This document shows, in pieces, positions 44,714 through 52,672 of a stretch of DNA of 64,000 nucleotides. Position numbers and translations under genes: made by a program. The stretch lies in NCBI RefSeq assembly GCF_000092065.1, contig NC_009355.1:434001-498000 (forward strand), read 5' to 3'. Positions within the stretch are counted from its first letter, which is position 1. Every line of letters begins with the position of its first letter. The notes under the pieces were generated by a model, which saw only the letters and a program-made list of their open reading frames with translations, ran no database searches and had not been told where the DNA came from. This DNA is from Ostreococcus lucimarinus CCE9901 (lineage: Eukaryota; Chlorophyta; Mamiellophyceae; Mamiellales; Bathycoccaceae).

Positions 44714-46132
44714 ATGGCGACGGCGCCGAGTAAGATTGTGGAGAAGAAAGACTTCCCAGCGGGGCTCGGGGTTTTAGTCGTCGACGATGACTTGTTGTGC
44801 CTGAAAGTCGTGGAGAAGATGCTGAAGGCGTGCAAGTACAAAGGTGCGACCGATGGCGCGCGAGCGTTGCGCCCCGACGTTGAGACGACGCGGCGACGGA
44901 AGACACGGCGACGCGAACGCGAACGCGGCGGCGAACGATGCGAAGGAATACGTTCGATCGTGCGTGGGCGCGCGATGGACGCGCGAACGCTCGCGCGAGG
45001 CGCGCGAGGCGTGCGATTGGGAATCGGGCCCTCATCGGAACTCACCCTGGGACCCAACCCTGGACGAGCTAAGGGTTGACAAATCGGACGGGATATGACA
45101 CGACGAGCGACGCGACGAAACGAACGCGACGACTGACGAAATGATGACGATGCCGTTGAACGCACAGTCACCGCGTGTTCCACCGCCAAGACTGCGCTGG
45201 AGATTCTGCGAACGCGAAAGGAAGAGTTTGACATCGTGCTGAGCGACGTGCACATGCCAGACATGGATGGGTTCAAGCTGTTGGAGATCATTCAGTTTGA
45301 ACTCGCTTTACCCGTTCTCATGATGAGTGCGAACTCGGACTCGAGCGTGGTATTGAGAGGGATCATTCACGGGGCGGTAGACTATTTGTTGAAGCCCGTT
45401 CGAATCGAGGAGTTGCGTAATATTTGGCAACACGTCGTTCGACGCGACTACTCGTCGGCGAAGAGCTCGGGATCGGAAGACGTGGAGGCTTCGTCGCCGA
45501 GCAAGCGTGCGAAAACGTCTGGGTCGAATTCGAAGAGCGAAGAGGTCGATCGGACGGCAAGCGAGATGAGTTCGGGCAAAGCGAGGAAGAAACCGACGGG
45601 TAAGAAGGGAGGCAAGAGCGTCAAGGAAGCGGAAAAGAAGGACGTCGTGGATAACTCGAACTCAAAGAAGCCTCGAGTGGTGTGGAGCGCTGAGCTCCAC
45701 GCGCAGTTCGTGACCGCAGTGAATCAACTTGGAATCGATAAAGCTGTGCCAAAACGTATTTTAGATCTCATGGGGGTTCAAGGTTTGACGAGAGAAAACG
45801 TCGCGAGTCACTTGCAAAAGTATCGACTATACCTCAAGCGTTTGCAAGGAAACGATGCCCGCGGCGGCGGCAACGCCTCTTCGACTGGGGCCCGCTCAAA
45901 GGACGGACAGTTGAGCAATAACGGCTCCAAGATTTCCACGAGCACGTTCTTAGGGGATGATACCATCTTTCACGGCGGCGATTTGAGTCTCCCCGGGGAC
46001 CTTCTCGTTGACGATCCGACGTTCGATCCATCTTTGCTCGCGCCTTTGGATTTAGAAAAGGTGGGCAAAGGCGACGTTCTCGGCGTCGATGCGTCGGACA
46101 ACATGCTGAACTTTTTCTTTGAAGGAGATTAG
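44714..46132 (+). CDS. Type-B (B-motif/GARP) response regulator, one intron
   Basis: CDS is join(44714..44843, 45168..46132), 364 residues. Exon 1 gives GVLVVDDDLLCLKVVEKMLKAC and the acidic pocket D24-D26. A phase-1 intron of 324 bases (GTGCGA...CGCACAG, with a CTGAC branch-type site about 35 bases before the acceptor) restores CKYKVTACSTAKTALEILR. Exon 2 holds the phospho-acceptor D70 in LSDVHMPDMDGF, the LLKPV lysine, and a GARP/Myb DNA-binding domain at about 208-270 (RVVWSAELHAQFVTAVNQLG... ENVASHLQKYRLYLKRL). It should act as the DNA-binding output of a His-Asp phosphorelay in the nucleus. Without splicing the receiver would be broken, which supports the intron. Confidence 0.93.
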
Positions 46133-46717
46133 ATCACATTCCAGTAAATTATAGCTGCACGCGATGACTGTTTATCGAGCGCACGTCGGCGGTGTTTAGG
46201 TTTTCATACGCCGACGGTTTCAGACGTCATACGCGATTGGTAACGCTCGCGCCGCGCGAGCGTCTCCCCGGTCGCCTTCATTTAGTCCATACAACAATTC
46301 ATCACCACATCTTTAGCACAACGCTTTAATCGATCTATTTCGATTCATTCACTAACTATTTTACGCGCCTTGGCGTCGTCCCATCGGACTCGCGCCGTCT
46401 TCGTCCTCGGCGTCTTCGTCCCTCCCCCGGGGGAACGGTGTCGGTCGGCATTCCTCGGCATGCGCGCGTGGGCCGTCGCGCGACGAGGATTCATCGCATC
46501 GCACGCGCGCGTGAGTGTCACCATGACGACGCACGCGATCGCACAATCGCTCGCGCACGCGCGGGACGCGCATCTCACGCCGCGTCATTCGTCGCATCTT
46601 CGACGCGCGCGCGAGTCGTTACGGATGCGAGTGACGATTGGGCGCGGGGCGAATGCGTTCGAGACGCCCAGGACGACGCACGCGCGGACTCGAGCGAGCG
46701 AACGAACGACGACGGCG
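46133..46717. other. Region between the response regulator and the Argonaute-like gene
   Basis: 585 bases. The first ~330 are non-coding, with AT-rich stretches and a GC hairpin at 46243-46263. From 46460 the frame of the Argonaute-like gene is open with in-frame ATGs (46460, 46523, 46625), so part may be a 5' coding extension rather than leader. Confidence 0.4.
46243..46263. terminator. GC-rich inverted repeat, possible 3'-end or regulatory hairpin
   Basis: A perfect 9-base inverted repeat (acgctcgcg / cgcgagcgt) with a 3-base loop, 111 bases after the response-regulator stop. It could be a transcript 3'-end structure or a dimeric protein site; eukaryotic Pol II does not use simple hairpin terminators, so the call is tentative. 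Confidence 0.3.
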
Positions 46718-48979
46718 ATGACGTCATCACAATCGCAATCGCCGCCGAGCGCGCACGTGTTGACGGCGTACGCGGTGCGAGGCTCGTCGGGGACGCTGCC
46801 GGCGCTGCGCGTCGTCCCGCTCGAGCTGTCGGACGACGCCGGGAAGGCGTGCGTGCGCGCGCTGTGGAGCGCGGTGCGGTTACTGCGGGAGACGAACACG
46901 GATCGGGGAGGGAAATCGATGACGCCATTTTCAAACGAAGGCGCGTGCGAACTCTTCGCGCAGGCTGGAGTGCGAGACGAGGGGGACGTGCTGCGGTACG
47001 GCGTCGCGCGCACGAACGCGAAGGCGCTCGCGGAGAAGGCGCTCGGGCGGGGATCGACGAGGGAAGTCAAGGAGGGCGCGGCTTTTGATTTAGTGCCAAG
47101 ATCGAATGATTTCGAGTCGCGGGTGGCGTACGGAGAGATCCTTCGCGAAGCGCTGTATGAGCACACGCTGAGTGTGGCAGGCGAGCTCTTCGACGTCTCG
47201 CGTTTGGGACGAAGCGGCGTGTTGCTCACGGCAAAGTTGACGCGTGGGTCATGGGCGTGGACGCCCGTGAGCGATGCCGTGGCGGTTTTAGATCAGTACA
47301 CGATAGATATCGAGATTGGGGCGGAGGATTCGGCGCAGATACTATGCACACTCGGGCACGAGCTGCGGAGTCCGCTGAGCGTTCGTCAAATCTTGGACGA
47401 TCCGTCGTTGATGGATCTCCCGGAGGGTGCCGAAGTCGTCGCGTTGGGCGGACCGCATCTTCAAGGACAACTTTCGTACACAAATATCGGCGGGAAGACG
47501 ATCGGTGAGGCTCGAGAGGAGTTAAAAGGGGAAAGTCTTCTAAGCTATCATCGCGCGCGCTACCCGGCACGGATTGAATTGTTAGCCAACGCGCGCGATG
47601 ACGACGACGCAGTGCAGCTCGTGCAACCGGGGCGACCGCCGAGTGCATACCCAGCCGAGCTTCTTTCACCCGTGATTAAGATGAACATACTCGACGCAAC
47701 CACGCGCGAAGCAGTTTCAGAGACGTGTTCTGGAACGCCAGCGGATTTGCAACGTCGGATCTCAGCCGTTCGATCGATGCTAGGTCAACCGTTTACACCA
47801 CTTTTGCAAGTCGACGAAAAGATGCAAAGGCTCGCCGCGGCGCCACCGCCGGCATCAGCGAACGATGACGTTCGTCGAGGAAGTATGAAAACTGGACCGG
47901 CGGTCATGCCTTCGGCGTCTACGATGACGACGATGGAGAAAGCGCTTCCAACGCTGACTTTACTGCTCGGTGCGTCGACGAAGACGGACGAGACGGCGGC
48001 GACGAATTACATCTCACGGCTCACGGCTGACGTAGAAGCCGCGATGAGAGGGTGGAGCGCGAGAGAAGAAGACATCGATGCGATAAAGGGCGATATCGCA
48101 AACGCGGTGGTGTGCTACTACGACGATAGCTCGCTGAATGCCACACGTTCGGCGTTCATAAAGGTTTTTCGAGAGAATATGTCGTCGTCGTACTTGGTTG
48201 CACTCTCTGAGACGAAGCAATTTGTCGAGGCGGGCGCTCGTCAAGCCGGGTCACGAGTGTCGAATGAGTCCACGGTGAGATGGGCCGCGGATGACTCAGA
48301 CGCGAGACGACTGTGTTTTTCGCTCATCGCTCGACGTGGAGGTCAAGCAACGGTATGCAAAGATCGAATCATCGCCGAAGATGCTCACATCGTTGGCGCC
48401 GGCGTCAAGTCAGGCTTTCCTGTCGTCGACTCGTACGGTCGAGTCATTGCTCGACAATTCGGCGCTCCTTCTGGCGCGACAGTCACTGGTGCGGTGCGCA
48501 CAGCAATTGACCTTAGACTAAAAATGATAGCCATTCACCACGCCGGTGAATCCGACGTCGAGGACGTCAGGGCGGCGATGAATTTAGCGCGCGAAAACAA
48601 CGTGACGATTTCAACCGTCGTCGACGTGGTCGACGCCGACTTCGGTCGTGTTCTCGGTTGGAGCAAACAAGCGGGTGCGGTGACGCAACCTGATCGTGGT
48701 TTCTGGTCGCCTTTAGGTACGGTCGGCGACGACGCCGTCGTCGTCACCACGGGCATGGAGTCCAATCTTGTTCGAGGTGTCTCCAGACCGCTTCGGCTTC
48801 GAATCCGTGCCGGCGACGACGGCATCGAATCGGCGGTGGATCAAATACTCAAGCTCTCCGTCATTGACTGTCACTTCACACCATCGACGAGTTCATTTCG
48901 ATTACCTTTGACGCTGAGGCCGAAGAGCGAGAACAACTTGGAAATCATTCTCGTCGCCGCCGCGACGTCGACGTTGTAA
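46718..48979 (+). CDS. Highly divergent, catalytically degenerate Argonaute-like protein
   Basis: 753 residues from 46718 (839 if 46460 is used). I recognise it by a chain of aligned segments rather than by one strong motif. Linker-1/PAZ entry: LDQYTIDIEIG then SPLSVRQIL near 218. PAZ exit: LLSYHRARYP near 276 followed by SAYPAELL. L2: AVSETCSGTPADLQRRISAVRSML, matching the Ago T...P..R...I...V pattern. MID: LCFSLIARRGG near 532, against the Ago LC.KIN.KLGG. PIWI: HIVGAGV (560-563, Ago GADV), KMIAIHHAGES (~602-612, Ago RIIFYRDGVSE) and GVSRPLRLRI near 688 (Ago GTSRP.HYHVL). All slicer residues are replaced, and the MID 5'-phosphate pocket is poorly kept. If this is right it could bind guide RNA or act as a scaffold, but not cut. 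Confidence 0.62.
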   Translation: MTSSQSQSPPSAHVLTAYAVRGSSGTLPALRVVPLELSDDAGKACVRALWSAVRLLRETNTDRGGKSMTPFSNEGACELFAQAGVRDEGDVLRYGVARTNAKALAEKALGRGSTREVKEGAAFDLVPRSNDFESRVAYGEILREALYEHTLSVAGELFDVSRLGRSGVLLTAKLTRGSWAWTPVSDAVAVLDQYTIDIEIGAEDSAQILCTLGHELRSPLSVRQILDDPSLMDLPEGAEVVALGGPHLQGQLSYTNIGGKTIGEAREELKGESLLSYHRARYPARIELLANARDDDDAVQLVQPGRPPSAYPAELLSPVIKMNILDATTREAVSETCSGTPADLQRRISAVRSMLGQPFTPLLQVDEKMQRLAAAPPPASANDDVRRGSMKTGPAVMPSASTMTTMEKALPTLTLLLGASTKTDETAATNYISRLTADVEAAMRGWSAREEDIDAIKGDIANAVVCYYDDSSLNATRSAFIKVFRENMSSSYLVALSETKQFVEAGARQAGSRVSNESTVRWAADDSDARRLCFSLIARRGGQATVCKDRIIAEDAHIVGAGVKSGFPVVDSYGRVIARQFGAPSGATVTGAVRTAIDLRLKMIAIHHAGESDVEDVRAAMNLARENNVTISTVVDVVDADFGRVLGWSKQAGAVTQPDRGFWSPLGTVGDDAVVVTTGMESNLVRGVSRPLRLRIRAGDDGIESAVDQILKLSVIDCHFTPSTSSFRLPLTLRPKSENNLEIILVAAATSTL

Positions 48980-49034
48980 CAAAACAGCCTCCCTGGATTA
49001 GACCTCATTGCGCGTCCGCGTGCGTCGTCGCGAG

Positions 49035-50012
49035 ATGAACGACGATGTTGCGGGCGTCGCCACAAACGACACACGACATCAGCGTCCACCGAAGATTAAA
49101 TTGCGGCTAAACATTCCCGCGCGCGACGACGATGACGAGAAAGGACGCGCTGGAACGACGAGGAAACGAACGACGACCACGACCACGACCACGACCACGA
49201 CGTCGCGAGAAAACTCCATGAGCATGTCCATGGGAGCGTCCATGTCTTTGGGAGAGCACGGCGACGAACACGGCGACGAAGCGACGCAAGGGATGTCGTT
49301 CCTCTCGCCTCCGACTGGACGCCAAAAAAGGCACACCCACAGCCCGGCGACGACACCGATGTCGGTCGGAACGTCGCCAAGAATATCGTCGAAACGACCA
49401 AGAATGAGTAATGATTGGATTGAGGATGAAGTGCACCCGTCGATGGTCATGGGGACGCCGGGGAGCGGTGGCACGGCAGCGAAGCGATTGACATCGGAGA
49501 TCATGGCGAGCAACTTGTCGCAGCTCTTGAGCGTGTCGCCGATGTCGACAAATAACGATGGTGGTACTGCGTGCGCAGTTGATGAATCATGGACGTCGTC
49601 GAGCGCACCGATGTCATTTGGTGAAACCGTGAAGTCGTCAACGTCGCTGCTGAAGCGCACGCTGTCAGGGACGTACGGAGATACCACGGGCATGTTGATG
49701 CTGACGGCACCCCAGCTCGCCAAGTCACCAACAGAAAGCATGATGGTGAGTCATCACGGCGGCGGTGGTCTGCCTCCGTCATCACCGTCGGATCCTTCGC
49801 CAATTCACGATTTACGGAAAGCCGCACTCATGCGTTCGAGATTACTGAACGTTTCATCCGCTTTGCCGCCGCGAGCGACGCCTTCAAGCACTCGAGGGAA
49901 TCACTTGCAGCGTGGGTTCGTGCATGAACGTCCTCCGATTCACAGTTTAGGCGTTGGTACGGTTGATGTCGGTGACGAGACAGAGAGCGGAGAGAGGAAC
50001 GTAGCTAAGTAG
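49035..50012 (+). CDS. Disordered Ser/Thr/Met/Pro-rich protein of unknown function
   Basis: 325 residues from the ATG at 49035, 55 bases after the Argonaute-like stop. A basic KIKLRLNIP stretch near residues 20-28 is followed by a threonine run from an acgacc tandem, then Met/Ser repeats (MSMSMGASMS), Ser-Pro sites and a basic SSKRPRM cluster near 120 that could be a nuclear signal. No folded domain is evident apart from a short helical stretch around 150-165 and HDLRKAALMRSRLLNVSS near 270. It may be a nuclear regulatory protein. I do not recognise the family. Confidence 0.5.
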   Translation: MNDDVAGVATNDTRHQRPPKIKLRLNIPARDDDDEKGRAGTTRKRTTTTTTTTTTTSRENSMSMSMGASMSLGEHGDEHGDEATQGMSFLSPPTGRQKRHTHSPATTPMSVGTSPRISSKRPRMSNDWIEDEVHPSMVMGTPGSGGTAAKRLTSEIMASNLSQLLSVSPMSTNNDGGTACAVDESWTSSSAPMSFGETVKSSTSLLKRTLSGTYGDTTGMLMLTAPQLAKSPTESMMVSHHGGGGLPPSSPSDPSPIHDLRKAALMRSRLLNVSSALPPRATPSSTRGNHLQRGFVHERPPIHSLGVGTVDVGDETESGERNVAK

Positions 50013-50211
50013 ACATTCATCAATAGATACACTGCATTTAGGGATTCGTTCGAGACTTCTTCACACACACCGTCGGGTAGTGCACCTCCTGAACGCACAA
50101 ACCCGTAACATCGCGAAATCGCGAAATCGCGAGTGGGGCGGACCTCATTTTGTGACTACGGTGTATATACCAGATGAAATGCTTAATAAGCGATCATTTC
50201 GTCGCCAAAAT
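50013..50211. other. Upstream region of tRNA-Val with short tandem repeat and TATA-like element
   Basis: Contains three tandem 8-base units (atcgcgaa, 50110-50133, the last ending in g) and a tatata element (50163-50168) about 45 bases before the tRNA, like the upstream TATA-type elements of plant tRNA genes. No ORF with homology. Confidence 0.4.
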
Positions 50212-50394
50212 GCTCGATTGGTCTAGTGGTTATGACGTCTGCTTAACATATACCGGCCTCCGCGCCACAATATGGACAAGCACGAGATTGCGATTTACTT
50301 CGCATTCTTACGTTTCTCAAGGAAAGCGCGACGCGAGTCGCGCGCTTCTAGCTTAACGCGCAGAAGGTCTCCGGTTCAATCCCGGAATTGAGTA
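50212..50394 (+). tRNA. tRNA-Val (anticodon AAC) with a ~110-base intron
   Basis: A complete cloverleaf can be drawn. Acceptor GCTCGAT (50212-50218) pairs with ATTGAGT (50387-50393), including two G-U pairs; U8 is present. D-arm is GTC..GAC with a TAGTGGTTAT loop. Anticodon stem TCTGC pairs with GCAGA (50360-50364). T-arm is TCCGG-TTCAATC-CCGGA, a good B box. The discriminator is A at 50394. With the intron placed canonically after position 37 (50249-50358), the loop reads TTAACAC with anticodon AAC (50245-50247). The heptamer gcttaac recurs at the intron's 3' end (50351-50357), so the exact boundary is ambiguous. A T6 tract follows. Confidence 0.85.
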
Positions 50395-50396
50395 TC

Positions 50397-50402
50397 TTTT
50401 TT
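50397..50402 (+). terminator. RNA polymerase III T-tract terminator
   Basis: Six consecutive T residues three bases after the tRNA-Val 3' end, the standard Pol III stop signal. Confidence 0.8.
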
Positions 50403-50536
50403 GCCCATCATTTTACAACCTTTTATTTATTTCGACTCACTGCACCCCATACCGGCGGGGACGACAACGCCCGCTCCAGGCGTTTTTCTTGGGTGAACGC
50501 CGACGGTCGCGCGACACACACGGCGACGCGCGTGAC

Positions 50537-51232
50537 ATGTGTACCAACGGCGACGCGATGACGACGAACGATGTGATCGCGATTCAACGTCGTCGATCCG
50601 ACGACGACGCGCCGAAGACACCGCCGAAAACGCCAAGTTCTTCCGATAATCTTTTGCACGTCTTGGCGGGCTGGACGACGATAACGCCCGCGCCACTGGG
50701 CGACGACGCCGAGAAAGAAGACCAAAAAGACGATGACGACGACGACGACGACGCGCTTTCTCGGTGTACCACCACCAATCGGCGACTCGATCGAGATTTT
50801 GGTCGTCACGCCGAGCCCATCGACGACGGCGCGCTGACGACGCCGACGGCGCCGCCGCCACCGACGGAGCCGTTCCCAGCAAAAGGACGAGCGCTGCTGA
50901 ACACGCTTCTGCCGAATTTAAAGACATCGCCGTCAGAGTCACCATCGCCATCGTCTTCATCCTTAGCTCGAATCGAAGCTTTGCTGCAGGCGTTGGTCAA
51001 ACGCGTGGAAACGGTCGAAAGCAAGCTCGATGAGGTGCTTTCGAGATGTGACGAGCGGCAAAAACATGATGACAACGCGCTCGACGATGCGTGCGATGAT
51101 GATGACGATAATCATTTCCACACACCCAAGTCTGAACCGCGATCTATTTCGATAGCGTCGTCGCCGTGTCTCGTCAGAGCGTCGCCGTCGCCGTCCATCG
51201 TCAACGCCTTCGCGGAGCTCTACGTCTCGTGA
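50537..51232 (+). CDS. Acidic, partly coiled-coil protein of unknown function
   Basis: 231 residues from the ATG at 50537 (50558 is an alternative). Low complexity dominates: an Asp run near residue 65-72, Pro/Thr-rich linkers, and a second acidic stretch near 185-192. The only ordered-looking part is LARIEALLQALVKRVETVESKLDEVLSRCDERQ at about 148-180, a good short coiled coil. HVLAGWTT near residue 42 contains a single Gly-Trp pair. No domain is recognised. Confidence 0.5.
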   Translation: MCTNGDAMTTNDVIAIQRRRSDDDAPKTPPKTPSSSDNLLHVLAGWTTITPAPLGDDAEKEDQKDDDDDDDDALSRCTTTNRRLDRDFGRHAEPIDDGALTTPTAPPPPTEPFPAKGRALLNTLLPNLKTSPSESPSPSSSSLARIEALLQALVKRVETVESKLDEVLSRCDERQKHDDNALDDACDDDDDNHFHTPKSEPRSISIASSPCLVRASPSPSIVNAFAELYVS

Positions 51233-51296
51233 TGCGCGCGCGATGCCGGCGTTGTACCATACTAGTAGTGTCTCGTACAATATTATATTAAATCGA

Positions 51297-51695
51297 CTAA
51301 AATATCGGTTCAGCCTCGAACCCTCCCTCCACCACGGTCTCCACGAGCGCCGGGAGCTTGGTGACGCCGTCCACCACGCTCTCGCAATCGATCGACACGC
51401 GCACAATCTTCGTCGCCAAATCGACGTCCACCGCCGTCACCTTGACCCCTTTATCGTTGTTCATCAGTTTCGTCGTCACGCTCTCCACGCACCCGTCGCA
51501 CATCATCCCCTCAACCTTCAGCTCCACCACCACGGGCTCGCTCGACGCCGACGCCGCGACCGACGCGGGCGTCGCTCTCGGCGTCGCGGCTTTGCGCGGC
51601 GACCGCGTCGCGCGACGCTTGGACGCGGCGGGCGTCGAGGGCGTCGAGGGCGTCGACGTCGACGTCGACGTCGACGTCGCCTTCGAACACGACAT
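51297..51695 (-). CDS. Heavy-metal-associated (HMA) domain protein, copper-chaperone-like
   Basis: 132 residues from the ATG at 51695. The N-terminal ~55 are Ser/Thr/Pro/Arg rich (a STSTST tract then basic residues), possibly a plastid transit peptide. The C-terminal ~70 form one HMA fold: VVVELKVEGMMCDGCVESVTTKLM with the metal-binding MxCxxC (MMCDGC), then a DVDLATKIVRVSID strand and a final GGFEAEPIF. Such proteins carry Cu(I) or Zn(II) to P-type ATPases or superoxide dismutase. The lipocalin gene starts divergently 145 bases away. Longer upstream reading was rejected for lack of homology. Confidence 0.82.
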   Translation of the reverse strand: MSCSKATSTSTSTSTPSTPSTPAASKRRATRSPRKAATPRATPASVAASASSEPVVVELKVEGMMCDGCVESVTTKLMNNDKGVKVTAVDVDLATKIVRVSIDCESVVDGVTKLPALVETVVEGGFEAEPIF

Positions 51696-51840
51696 CGCGC
51701 CGGTTCGCGGTGTGACGCCGCGACGGATAAAATCCGTCGCGCGCGCGGCGATCGCCCGATCGTTCCTCCGAGAAACGAATCGGCCAAATGCGAGAATCGT
51801 CACACGCGAACGCGTCCGACGACACCGATCGCGCGCATCG

Positions 51841-52536
51841 ATGAATACGAAACGCGCGTCGCGCACGATCGTCTGCCTCGTCCTCGGCATCTTTCTCGAC
51901 GCCCTCGGCGGTGCGCGCGCGCAGGCGACGCGCGCGCGCCAGAGAGCGCCCGAGACGGCGTGCGCGCCAATCGCCCCCGTGCAGCCGTTCAACCTCACCG
52001 AGTACGTCGATCGAGAGTGGTACGTGGTGGCACAAAAACCGACGTCGTACCAGCCGCGTCGCGATCTGTTTTGCGTGCGAGCGAATTACACGCTCGTGGA
52101 TGCGCAGACGATTTCAATTTGGAACACGGCGAGGAGAGACGGCGTCTCGGGACGCGATAGAAATGCCCGAGGGTTGTTTAAGCTCCGAGGAATCGTGGAA
52201 GACGTCGAAACTCCATCAAAACTCGTCGTTGGTTTGAACTTTTTACCATCGTTCACCTATGGTCCGTACTGGGTCGTCGCCACGGACACAACACCGGAAT
52301 CGGACGAGTTTGCGGAGCGCGGCTACTCGTGGGCCATCATTAGCGGCGGGCCGCTGACGACACCGAGAGGCGATGAAGGGTTGTGTGAGCCATCCGGCGG
52401 ACTTTGGTTGTTCGTGCGCGATCCGCTCGTTTCCAAAAATGTTGTGGATCAGATAAAAGCGACCGCTCGAGAGCTCGGGATCGACACAAGCGTACTTTTA
52501 CCAGTCGACCAAGAAGGGTGCACGTATCCGCGTTGA
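51841..52536 (+). CDS. Secreted lipocalin (apolipoprotein D/Blc-like)
   Basis: 231 residues. A signal peptide is clear (basic start, then TIVCLVLGIFLDALGGARA, cleavage near residue 27). The lipocalin first motif is YVDREWYVVAQKPTSYQ, with Glu where most have Gly, followed by CVRANYTLVDAQTISIWNTARRDG. The YWVVATDTTPESDEF segment corresponds to the TDY motif, and YSWAIISGGP follows as in Blc/ApoD proteins. Conserved Cys residues near 41, 74, 180 and 228 could form disulfides. Likely a carrier of small hydrophobic molecules in the secretory path or thylakoid lumen. Confidence 0.82.
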   Translation: MNTKRASRTIVCLVLGIFLDALGGARAQATRARQRAPETACAPIAPVQPFNLTEYVDREWYVVAQKPTSYQPRRDLFCVRANYTLVDAQTISIWNTARRDGVSGRDRNARGLFKLRGIVEDVETPSKLVVGLNFLPSFTYGPYWVVATDTTPESDEFAERGYSWAIISGGPLTTPRGDEGLCEPSGGLWLFVRDPLVSKNVVDQIKATARELGIDTSVLLPVDQEGCTYPR

Positions 52537-52672
52537 CGAACACGGTCAGTCTAGCATCCACACAAGCATCATGAAGAGAAAAGGGCGATACGCTGATGAT
52601 TTTTCACTATCAGACCGATTTTTGATTCATTCTTTTAGTACTACTACTACATTCTTTTCAACTTTGCTACTG

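Noticed and set aside
50212-50394. Permuted tRNA gene, as known from some Mamiellales
   Set aside because: The 5' acceptor half precedes the T-arm half in normal order, so this is an ordinary intron-containing gene.
50537-51232. GW-protein partner of the Argonaute-like gene
   Set aside because: Only one Gly-Trp pair is present; hook proteins normally have several, so the link is not supported.
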